Source: an uncultured Desulfomonile sp. (GTDB lineage: Bacteria; Desulfobacterota; Desulfomonilia; Desulfomonilales; Desulfomonilaceae). Taken from it: a stretch of DNA of 6,308 nt. Position numbers and translations under genes: made by a program. The stretch is from assembly GCA_903920415.1 (NCBI GenBank), contig CAIXMD010000233.1, positions 1-6,308 of the forward strand, read 5' to 3'. Shown one piece after another: positions 1-6,308 of this stretch (positions are counted from its first letter, which is position 1; each line of letters opens with the position of its first letter). The notes under the pieces were generated by a model that saw only the letters and a program-made list of their open reading frames with translations, had not been told where the DNA came from and did no database searches.

Positions 1-2991
1 CCGGAATTTGTGGAAAAAATCATTGCTCAAGAAAAACCGGACGGTATCCTTCTTGGCTTCGGCGGCCAAACCGGACTGAACCTTTCGGCTGAGCTAGCCC
101 GTTCGGGTGCCCTGGAGAAATATGGTGTCAAGATAATTGGTGTCGAGATCGATGCCATCGAACGGGGGGAAGACCGTATAGCGTTCAAGAATACTATGAA
201 TCGTCTTGGCATTGAGATGCCCAACAGCAATCCAGCCTTTAGCGTGGAAGAAGCGGAAAGAATTGCCGATGAACTTGGCTACCCGGTGGTGATCCGTCCT
301 GCGTACACCATGGGCGGCACTGGAGGCGGACTGGTTTACAATATTGAAGAACTTAGAATCGTTGCAGCTCGAGGTATTGCTGCGAGCCTTGTGGGTCAGA
401 TCCTCGTTGAGGAATCGGTCCTGGGTTGGGAGGAGTTGGAATTAGAGGTTGTGCGCGACGCCAAGAACCAGATGATTACGGTTTGTTTCATTGAAAACGT
501 TGACGCAATGGGAGTTCACACCGGCGATTCATATTGCACCGCTCCTATGCTCACCATAGACTCTGAACTGCAGAAACGGCTCCAGAAGTATTCGTACGAC
601 ATTGTTGAAGCGATTAGGGTAATAGGAGGGACCAATATTCAGTTTGCCCATGACCCAAAGACTGGCCGGGTAGTCGTGATCGAGATCAATCCCAGGACCT
701 CCAGATCGTCAGCCCTCGCTTCCAAAGCCACCGGATTTCCAATAGCACTTATTTCAGCTTTGCTGGCCGGAGGTATGACCCTGGATGAAATCCCCTACTG
801 GCGGGAGGGAACCCTTGATAAATATACCCCATGGGGTGACTACATTGTCGTAAAGTTCGCCCGCTGGGCTTTTGAGAAGTTTGAAGGAGCGGAGGACAAG
901 TTAGGTACGCAAATGCGAGCTGTTGGAGAGGTTATGAGTATAGGCAAAACCTATAAGGAGGCTTTACAGAAGTCAATCCGCTCCCTTGAAATAGGTAGAT
1001 ACGGACTGGGATTTGCCAGGGACTTTAATACAAAGTCCCTGCCGGAACTCATGGCTCTCTTGGCGGAGCCTTCCAGTGAACGCCAATTCATTATGTACGA
1101 GGCTTTGCGCAAGGGTGCGTCCATCGATAGTTTATATGAAAGAACCTTTATCAAACCATGGTTCATTTCACAGATGAAGCAACTGGTGGAACTGGAAGAG
1201 GAATGCCTCAAGTTCCGGGGCGGAGAGATTCCAGGCACGCTTCTGGAGCAGGCAAAAAAAGATGGCTTCTCTGACCGGTATCTATCCCAGTTGCTGAAAA
1301 TACCGGAAACGCGGATCAGGGCACAGCGTGAGGCTCTGGGTGTTGTCGAGGGATGGGAGCCTGTTCCTGTAAGCGGGGTAGAAAATGCAGCGTACTATTA
1401 TTCAACGTACAATGCTCCTGATAAGATACCATCGAGTTCCAGGCAAAAGGTCATGGTCCTTGGGGGAGGGCCGAATCGTATAGGACAGGGCATTGAGTTC
1501 GATTACTGTTGCGTCCATGCCGCGCTGGCCTTGAGAGAGGAAGGTTTCGAATCAATCATGGTAAATTGCAACCCTGAAACAGTTTCAACCGATTACGACA
1601 CATCGGATAAGCTCTATTTCGAGCCCTTGACGGTCGAAGATGTCTTAAGCATCTATCAAAAAGAGAAACCGGAGGGAGTCATTGTTCAGTTCGGGGGGCA
1701 GACCCCGCTGAACATTGCCAACGAACTGGCAGCCGCTGGGGTAAAAATTCTCGGGACCTCTCCTGACACGATTGATCTCGCGGAGGATAGGGACCGGTTC
1801 AGGCAGATGATGAGGAAACTCGGCATACCTCAACCCGAGTCCGGCATGGCCGCAAACATGGAAGAAGCACTCGTTGTTGCTGAAAGAATCGGATACCCCC
1901 TCATGGTGAGGCCCTCTTATGTCCTGGGCGGCAGGGCAATGGAAGTTATTCGCAACGAAAGTATGCTCCAACGTTATGTGGCGGCAGCGGTGGAAGTAAG
2001 CCCCGAACGCCCCATCCTCATCGATAAGTTTCTGGAAAACGCTATCGAAGCGGAAGCTGATGCTGTAGCTGACGGTTTTGATGCATTTGTCCCCGCCGTG
2101 ATGGAGCATATTGAACTTGCCGGAGTCCATTCGGGTGATTCAGCATGCGTGATTCCCCCTATTAGTATACCTCCGAAACATATTCAAACTATTTATGAAT
2201 ACACCAGGAAGATCGCCATGGAACTCAACGTGGTCGGTCTCATGAACATCCAGTATGCCATAGCCGACGATACGGTTTACATCCTGGAGGCCAACCCCAG
2301 GGCATCGCGAACTGTCCCGATCGTGTCCAAGGTTTGCAACATACCTATGGCTCGAGTTGCTACCAAGCTGATTCTGGGGAAAAAGCTTTCAGACCTTGAC
2401 TTCGGGCCCAGGAATATACACCATTATGGGGTCAAGGAGGCGGTCTTCCCGTTTAACATGTTCCCAGAAGTCGATCCCGTACTGGGTCCCGAAATGAGAT
2501 CCACTGGAGAAGTTCTGGGACTTGCGGATTCCTTCGGCCTAGCCTTCTATAAGGCCCAGGAAGCTGCTCAACAGAGATTACCATCTCAGGGCACTGTCGT
2601 AATAACCGTTACAGATGCCGAACGACCTGCTGTGCTCCAAGTTGCCAGGGAGTTCAGCGAACTTGGTTTCAGAATACTGGCAACGGACGGCACAGAGGAG
2701 TATCTTTCCAGGCACGGCGTCGATTGCGAACATATTCATTTCGCTGAGGAAGGACGTCCCAATATCGTCGATGCTATTAAGAATAAGCAGATCCATTTGG
2801 TCATAAATACCCCCGGCCACCAGACCGGAAAGGAAGAAAATTCTTACATCCGTAAAGCAGCTATCAAGCATAAGATACCCTATATAACGACTCTTGCTGC
2901 AGCCATAGCCGCCGCCAAGGGCGTAAGAGCCTCACAAGGAGGGCACGGGAAGGTCAGATCACTACAGAGCTACCATAGCGATATCAGGTAA
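1..2991 (+). CDS. carB: Carbamoyl-phosphate synthase large subunit, 5'-partial
   Basis: CarB makes carbamoyl phosphate from bicarbonate, two ATP and ammonia passed on by the small subunit CarA, in the cytoplasm, feeding arginine and pyrimidine synthesis. The frame is open from base 1 (PEFVEKII...). A GTG at 10 is an internal valine codon, not a start: family alignment places window residue 1 near residue 72 of the usual ~1,070, so about 70 residues lie upstream. Visible parts, in window residues: first ATP-grasp half with GGTGGG (105-110) and EINPRTSRSS from 228; oligomerisation region about 335-480; second half opening with GGGPNRIGQGIEFDY (488-502), then RPSYVLGGRAMEV from 637 and EANPRASRTVP from 763; a C-terminal MGS-like allosteric domain from about 863 to 975. 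The glutamate, asparagine and arginine of both ATP-grasp ENPR-type motifs are present, so both halves should be active. The stop is TAA at 2989-2991. One usual effector-site lysine appears replaced by Phe914. Identification is near certain. Confidence 0.98.
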   Translation, partial: PEFVEKIIAQEKPDGILLGFGGQTGLNLSAELARSGALEKYGVKIIGVEIDAIERGEDRIAFKNTMNRLGIEMPNSNPAFSVEEAERIADELGYPVVIRPAYTMGGTGGGLVYNIEELRIVAARGIAASLVGQILVEESVLGWEELELEVVRDAKNQMITVCFIENVDAMGVHTGDSYCTAPMLTIDSELQKRLQKYSYDIVEAIRVIGGTNIQFAHDPKTGRVVVIEINPRTSRSSALASKATGFPIALISALLAGGMTLDEIPYWREGTLDKYTPWGDYIVVKFARWAFEKFEGAEDKLGTQMRAVGEVMSIGKTYKEALQKSIRSLEIGRYGLGFARDFNTKSLPELMALLAEPSSERQFIMYEALRKGASIDSLYERTFIKPWFISQMKQLVELEEECLKFRGGEIPGTLLEQAKKDGFSDRYLSQLLKIPETRIRAQREALGVVEGWEPVPVSGVENAAYYYSTYNAPDKIPSSSRQKVMVLGGGPNRIGQGIEFDYCCVHAALALREEGFESIMVNCNPETVSTDYDTSDKLYFEPLTVEDVLSIYQKEKPEGVIVQFGGQTPLNIANELAAAGVKILGTSPDTIDLAEDRDRFRQMMRKLGIPQPESGMAANMEEALVVAERIGYPLMVRPSYVLGGRAMEVIRNESMLQRYVAAAVEVSPERPILIDKFLENAIEAEADAVADGFDAFVPAVMEHIELAGVHSGDSACVIPPISIPPKHIQTIYEYTRKIAMELNVVGLMNIQYAIADDTVYILEANPRASRTVPIVSKVCNIPMARVATKLILGKKLSDLDFGPRNIHHYGVKEAVFPFNMFPEVDPVLGPEMRSTGEVLGLADSFGLAFYKAQEAAQQRLPSQGTVVITVTDAERPAVLQVAREFSELGFRILATDGTEEYLSRHGVDCEHIHFAEEGRPNIVDAIKNKQIHLVINTPGHQTGKEENSYIRKAAIKHKIPYITTLAAAIAAAKGVRASQGGHGKVRSLQSYHSDIR

Positions 2992-3067
2992 TAGATATTT
3001 TACTTCGATTAAGGAGAAATGGTATTATTTGGTCATGGTTGGGACCATCAAGAATCAATGTAGCTCA

Positions 3068-3097
3068 TTGCCACGATGACACGGGACTTGCTATTAT
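3068..3097 (+). promoter_or_regulatory. Predicted sigma70-type promoter for the PhoU-like gene
   Basis: TTGCCA (3068-3073) and TATTAT (3092-3097) each match the sigma70 consensus at five of six bases and are 18 bases apart. Transcription would start near 3104, leaving a leader of roughly 57 bases before the ATG at 3161. The position, in the 169-base gap after carB, suggests that the downstream gene is transcribed independently. I found no convincing rho-independent terminator for carB in this gap, so readthrough is possible. Prediction from sequence only. Confidence 0.5.
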
Positions 3098-3146
3098 AGC
3101 CGGTGCCAAAATAAATCGCTATTTTCCCGATAGATTTTTCTGAACT

Positions 3147-3152
3147 GGAGGT
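3147..3152 (+). promoter_or_regulatory. Ribosome binding site of the PhoU-like gene
   Basis: GGAGGT lies eight bases before the ATG at 3161. This is an optimal core and spacing, and it fixes this ATG as the start rather than the internal ATG at codon 13 (3197). Confidence 0.8.
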
Positions 3153-3160
3153 ATTCCACC

Positions 3161-3880
3161 ATGAAAGACCAGCGCTATGTCTGGAACCCTTTTCGCATGA
3201 TAAGCCCCAAACTGAACTCGGAGGTGGGGCGCATTGAAGAGCTGTACCAAATTCCGGTCTCCGAGTCTCATTCCCCGGCAGAAAGTGTCCTCGTAATGAT
3301 TAGTAAGCTCATCGAGGTAACCAAGATCCTGTCGGTCTGCTTCGTGGGCGAGAGTGCGGTGAAGCTCAAAGAATGTGAACGACTCACTCAAGAGGTTCAC
3401 CATGAAGAGCATTTGGCAACTTCAAGTTTGGTTGATTCTTCATCGGTGATAGGCCAGAATCTATTCAAAATAGTCGTTCGATTTCCAAGCCGCATTGAGC
3501 GTATAGGTGTAATGTTTGAAAACATAGTGACGTGTTGCCGGATCAAAATCGCTGAGGGGATTCCGTTCAGTGACAAGGCCCTGGCCGAACTCTCCGGGCT
3601 CTTTTCCTTGACCCTGGACATACTGACCAACCTGCGTGACAGTCTCATAATACCTAATAAGGTTGTGCTGCAGCACATCCAATCTCAGGGCCGAAAACTG
3701 AGACAACAGGTGGAAGACGCTCGTTTCGCACACTGGGAGCGCTTAGAAGCCGGTTATTGTTCGCCCCAGGCATCTTCCCTTTATCTCGGAATACTGGATG
3801 CTTTCAATAGCATCAACCAGTACGTCGGAAACATGCGAGAAAGCCTTATTACCTTTACCGATACGCCTGAAAAGAGTTGA
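3161..3880 (+). CDS. PhoU-like helical protein with altered metal motifs
   Basis: A 239-residue protein that I assign to the PhoU superfamily from its pattern, with no closer family recognised. PhoU proteins are two three-helix bundles that bind metal clusters through E-x3-D motifs; they modulate phosphate uptake (PstSCAB/PhoR) or form the tail of Na/Pi transporters. Repeat 1 covers about residues 38-135 and includes RIERIGVMFENI (111-122), which matches the PhoU signature LERIGDHAxNI, but with V and M where D and H are expected. Repeat 2 covers about 140-230 and includes AHWERLEAGYCSPQAS (190-205), typical of the last PhoU hairpin, then AFNSINQYVGNM (214-225), where the E and D ligands have become N and Q. 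The first 35 residues precede the bundle. No signal peptide or membrane helix is seen, so it is probably cytoplasmic. The start is set by GGAGGT at 3147 and the stop is TGA. No pst, pho or pit gene is visible nearby, so a phosphate role is unproven; a structural or regulatory role is equally possible. Confidence 0.75.
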   Translation: MKDQRYVWNPFRMISPKLNSEVGRIEELYQIPVSESHSPAESVLVMISKLIEVTKILSVCFVGESAVKLKECERLTQEVHHEEHLATSSLVDSSSVIGQNLFKIVVRFPSRIERIGVMFENIVTCCRIKIAEGIPFSDKALAELSGLFSLTLDILTNLRDSLIIPNKVVLQHIQSQGRKLRQQVEDARFAHWERLEAGYCSPQASSLYLGILDAFNSINQYVGNMRESLITFTDTPEKS

Positions 3881-4013
3881 ATTGTTATAAGAATTTTTCT
3901 CGTTGCCCTAAACTTACCTTGCCGTTTTTTTATCGCATGCTTTGCAAGGTCCTCATAATGTTGCCTGATACCGCTGTGAGAGTTAGCGTATCGGCTTGGC
4001 GAACAATTAGCTA

Positions 4014-4042
4014 TTCCTTAGACTCTGATTAGGGTCTATATT
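4014..4042 (+). promoter_or_regulatory. Possible promoter for the activase gene
   Basis: TATATT (4037-4042) matches the -10 consensus at five of six bases. Seventeen bases upstream is TTCCTT (4014-4019), a poor -35 match (two of six). Weak -35 elements are common at activator-dependent promoters, and a dyad fills the spacer here. An alternative is TTGGCG (3996-4001) with TAGACT (4019-4024), four of six at each box with a 17-base spacer. The 206-base gap before the activase gene makes an own promoter likely, but which of these it is remains uncertain. Confidence 0.3.
4019..4038 (+). repeat. 20-base dyad (inverted repeat) ahead of the activase gene
   Basis: Arms TAGACTCT (4019-4026) and AGGGTCTA (4031-4038) flank the four-base centre GATT. 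Seven of eight arm positions are perfectly complementary and the eighth is a T/G pair, so the RNA could form an 8-bp hairpin. No T-run follows, which argues against a rho-independent terminator. Its place in the spacer of a candidate promoter, 48 bases before the ATG, fits an operator for a dimeric regulator. Function is inferred. Confidence 0.45.
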
Positions 4043-4070
4043 TATTAGAGAGATTAATTACCATGTGTGA

Positions 4071-4077
4071 AAGGGAG
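4071..4077 (+). promoter_or_regulatory. Ribosome binding site of the activase gene
   Basis: AAGGGAG ends nine bases before the ATG at 4087. An in-frame TGA (4084-4086) abuts that ATG directly, so no earlier start is possible and this one is well supported. Confidence 0.7.
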
Positions 4078-4086
4078 AATTGCTGA

Positions 4087-6308
4087 ATGGAAGTTCTGGG
4101 TGTGTGTCTGGGAGCCTCCACCCTAAGTATGGTGCGTTTGCGCAGGGTGAAGGATACGATCGAGATAGTAAGCGCCTCGACCGTGACGCATGAGGGCAAT
4201 CCTAGAAAGACCTTGCTCGAGGCCCTCGAACAGGTCCCTCAAGTGCGAGACATTCCCGTCGCTGTAACCGGGAGAAAGTTCATAAATTTCATTAAATTAA
4301 CAACCATATCCGAACCAGAGGCCGTGGAGAGTGCAGCGGCCCATATACTTCGAGACAGGGAAAAATACCGTGTAGTGGTAAGCGCCGGGGGAGAAACTTT
4401 TTTGGTTTATCACCTGGATGAAGACGGCAAAATCCAAGGGATTCAGACGGGAAACAAATGCGCCTCCGGGACCGGAGAATTTTTTCTCCAGCAAATCGGC
4501 AGGATGAACCTGACCTTGGACGATGTGTCCCAATTGGGGATTGCCGATCATGTGCACAAGGTCTCAGGCCGATGTTCGGTTTTTTGCAAGAGCGACTGCA
4601 CCCATGCCTTGAACAAAGGCGTGCCGAAAGGCGAGGTAGTTGGCGGTCTGGCCATGATGATGGCGGGCAAGGTGGTGGAGCTGTTGAAGAAACTGCCGAA
4701 GAAATCAGTGATGCTCGTCGGCGGCTCATCCCGCAACAAGACCATGATTCATTATCTGTCCAAAGAGATAGAGGACTTATATATACCTGAAGAGGCTCCC
4801 TACTTTGAGGCCTTGGGAGCTGCCCTGTGGGCGCTGGATCACCCGACGCTCCCATACACCGGCGGAGAGGAAGTATTTCAGAAGAAGGCCTCGGCATTTG
4901 GCTATCTGAGACCTCTAGACGATTTTCGGCACATGGCCCATTTCAATGAAAGGCCCAGTGGGAAAGCCCTTGCCGGTGACCGGACAATATTGGGGGTTGA
5001 TGTCGGATCTACCACCACAAAGGGCGTCATCATGAGGTGCAGGGACAAAGCGATACTGGCTGCAGATTATTTGAGGACCGACGGAGACCCGGTTGGAGCG
5101 TCCAGGAAGGTGTACCGAAGCTTGGCTGACCAGATCGACGTTCCCATTGAAATCAAGGGCTTGGGGGTAACAGGCTCCGGCCGTCAAATCGCGGGACTCC
5201 ACGCCATGACCGACGGCGTTATCAACGAGATCATCGCTCATGCTACAGCAGCAGTGCATTTCGATCCGGAGGTGGATACCATATTCGAGATCGGCGGCCA
5301 GGATGCCAAGTACACGTATATCACGAATGGGGTGCCCAGCGATTACGCCATGAACGAAGCGTGCAGCGCAGGAACGGGGTCCTTTCTCGAGGAGTCTGCA
5401 AAGGAAAGCTTGGGCATCAAGGTCACCGATATCGGAAACGTCGCTTACACCGCAACCAAGCCACCCAACTTCAACGATCAGTGTGCTGCCTTTATAGGGT
5501 CCGACATAAAAAATGCAGCGCAAGAGGGCATACCCTTAAATGATATCGTTGCCGGACTCGTTTACTCGATTTGCATGAATTACTCCAACCGGGTAAAGGG
5601 CAATCGTCCTGTAGGGAGAAAAGTCTTTATGCAGGGTGGAGTCTGCTACAATGAAGCGATACCGTCAGCCATGGCCGCCCTCACCGGAAAGGAAATCGTC
5701 GTACCGCCGGAACCCGGCCTGATGGGGGCCTTCGGAGTTGCTCTCGAAGTGGAGCGACGCCTCCAGGTCGGCCTGATGAAAGAGCAGGATTTCGACCTCA
5801 ACCAACTTGCGGGGAGGGAGGTTATCTACAAGAAGTCGTTTATCTGCGGCGGTGGTAAAGAGAAATGCGATCGGCGATGCGAAATTGCCCGGATTGAATT
5901 GGAAGGCAAAACCTATCCTTTCGGTGGAGCTTGTAATCGCTACGTAAACCTTGTCCGGAATGTCGAATTCGACAATACAAAACTGGACATGGTCGATTAC
6001 CGCCGGAAGCTGGTATTTAAAGATCTGGCCCCGGACGATCTCTCGGACAACCGGCCCACCATCGGGATGAACCGGTCATTTCTCGTCAACACCTACTTTC
6101 CTTTTTTCAATGCTTTTTTCAAGGAACTGGGTTATCGAGTCGTGCTGCCGGATACTATTGATCCTGCGGGAGTCGATCAGCAAGGTGCCGCGTTTTGCTT
6201 CCCCGTGGAAATAGCGCACGGCTTCGTCGCCGACCTCCTCACGAAAGATCCAGACATCCTCTTTTTTCCTCACATCCGGGGCGTACCCACGGATGAAGAG
6301 AATACCAA
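4087..6308 (+). CDS. Large 2-hydroxyacyl-CoA dehydratase/benzoyl-CoA reductase activator-type protein, 3'-partial
   Basis: The frame stays open for 740 codons plus two bases and leaves the window. Known single-domain relatives (HgdC, BcrA/BcrD) are homodimeric or paired ASKHA ATPases that hold one [4Fe-4S] cluster between subunits and use ATP to drive an electron into a dehydratase or reductase. Here two such domains are fused. Domain 1 (about 1-270): GVCLGAST (5-12), SAGGET (99-104), NKCASGTG (123-130), GRCSVFCKSDC (161-171), VGGSSRN (211-217), FEALGAA (240-246). Domain 2 (about 300-560): GVDVGSTTTK (303-312), TGSGR (362-366), EIGGQDAKY (401-409), EACSAGTG (424-431), NDQCAAF (463-469), QGGVCYN (516-522), EPGLMGAFG (542-550). 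Next comes a Cys-rich segment with C587, C594, C598 and C616. A DUF2229/COG3580-like domain begins near 658, with CFPVEIAHG at 704-712. Full-length relatives reach about 1,400 residues and usually end in an HgdB-like region, which would lie beyond the window. Probably cytoplasmic and oxygen-sensitive. The physiological substrate of these long forms is not established, so I give no gene symbol. Family assignment is firm; function is inferred. Confidence 0.92.
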   Translation, partial: MEVLGVCLGASTLSMVRLRRVKDTIEIVSASTVTHEGNPRKTLLEALEQVPQVRDIPVAVTGRKFINFIKLTTISEPEAVESAAAHILRDREKYRVVVSAGGETFLVYHLDEDGKIQGIQTGNKCASGTGEFFLQQIGRMNLTLDDVSQLGIADHVHKVSGRCSVFCKSDCTHALNKGVPKGEVVGGLAMMMAGKVVELLKKLPKKSVMLVGGSSRNKTMIHYLSKEIEDLYIPEEAPYFEALGAALWALDHPTLPYTGGEEVFQKKASAFGYLRPLDDFRHMAHFNERPSGKALAGDRTILGVDVGSTTTKGVIMRCRDKAILAADYLRTDGDPVGASRKVYRSLADQIDVPIEIKGLGVTGSGRQIAGLHAMTDGVINEIIAHATAAVHFDPEVDTIFEIGGQDAKYTYITNGVPSDYAMNEACSAGTGSFLEESAKESLGIKVTDIGNVAYTATKPPNFNDQCAAFIGSDIKNAAQEGIPLNDIVAGLVYSICMNYSNRVKGNRPVGRKVFMQGGVCYNEAIPSAMAALTGKEIVVPPEPGLMGAFGVALEVERRLQVGLMKEQDFDLNQLAGREVIYKKSFICGGGKEKCDRRCEIARIELEGKTYPFGGACNRYVNLVRNVEFDNTKLDMVDYRRKLVFKDLAPDDLSDNRPTIGMNRSFLVNTYFPFFNAFFKELGYRVVLPDTIDPAGVDQQGAAFCFPVEIAHGFVADLLTKDPDILFFPHIRGVPTDEENT

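Noticed and set aside
1645..2130. Open frame of 161 codons on the - strand
   Set aside because: Antisense to the highly conserved second ATP-grasp half of carB. It is an expected shadow of a strongly biased coding frame.
3019..3063. 14-codon reading frame (ATG to TAG) after AAGGAG at 3011-3016
   Set aside because: The AAGGAG ends only two bases before the ATG, too close for normal initiation, and the frame lies upstream of the predicted promoter. No runs of a regulatory amino acid are present, so a leader peptide is not supported.
3035..3070. Two short inverted repeats: ATGGT/ACCAT (3035-3048) and CAATG/CATTG (3056-3070), as a carB terminator
   Set aside because: Stems are only five base pairs and are not followed by a T-run, so they do not make a rho-independent terminator. 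They may be chance.
3108..3125. AAAATA/TATTTT inverted repeat in the leader of the PhoU-like gene
   Set aside because: Six A/T pairs give a very weak stem that is common by chance in AT-rich leaders. It does not cover the ribosome binding site.
3916..3950. ACCTTGC/GCAAGGT inverted repeat with a T-run inside (3925-3931), as a terminator after the PhoU-like gene
   Set aside because: The seven-base arms are separated by 21 bases and the T-run lies in the loop rather than after the stem, so it does not fit a rho-independent terminator.
4292..4897. Open frame of 201 codons on the - strand
   Set aside because: It lies wholly antisense to the activase gene, whose conserved motifs fill this stretch. 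Its product is low-complexity (Arg, Pro and Ser rich) with no recognisable family.
4915..5523. Open frame of 202 codons on the - strand
   Set aside because: Antisense to the second ATPase domain, which has clear family motifs on the + strand. No family resemblance in the - strand translation.
6103..6122. Two close runs of six T as a possible frameshift site in the activase gene
   Set aside because: They encode the aromatic PFFNAFFKE segment expected at the DUF2229 start. The frame continues with family-like sequence on both sides, so no shift is indicated.

Overview
The window reads as ordinary chromosomal DNA from an anaerobic bacterium, most plausibly of the deltaproteobacterial (Desulfobacterota) sulfate-reducing or syntrophic kind. 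This is an inference. It rests on a long multidomain protein of the 2-hydroxyacyl-CoA dehydratase/benzoyl-CoA reductase activator type, a family of strict anaerobes with oxygen-sensitive iron-sulfur chemistry, and on the balanced base composition. Nothing in the sequence names a genus. All three genes lie on the + strand. I see no tRNA, rRNA, CRISPR array, insertion sequence or phage gene.

Positions 1-2991 hold the 3' part of carB, the large subunit of carbamoyl-phosphate synthase. It lacks about 70 N-terminal residues, which lie before the window, and is otherwise intact to its C-terminal allosteric domain. Positions 2992-3160 form a non-coding gap with a good sigma70-type promoter (TTGCCA, 18-base spacer, TATTAT) and a strong ribosome binding site. 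Positions 3161-3880 encode a 239-residue helical protein that resembles PhoU. It keeps the two-repeat PhoU layout, but the usual metal-ligand residues are altered in both repeats.

Positions 3881-4086 are a second gap. It contains a near-perfect 20-base dyad placed between a weak -35-like hexamer and a good -10-like hexamer, followed by a ribosome binding site. From 4087 to the window end (6308) runs an open frame of 740 codons with no stop. It encodes two tandem BcrAD/BadFG-type (ASKHA) ATPase domains, then a Cys-rich segment, then the start of a DUF2229 (COG3580-like) domain. The first ATPase domain has lost several nucleotide-handling residues, but both domains keep the cysteine pairs expected to hold a [4Fe-4S] cluster. 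One chain could therefore imitate the normal activator homodimer.

The three genes do not look like one pathway. carB serves arginine and pyrimidine synthesis. The PhoU-like gene probably has its own promoter, and the activase probably does too. The most interesting parts are the asymmetric activase fusion and the metal-motif-altered PhoU-like protein.
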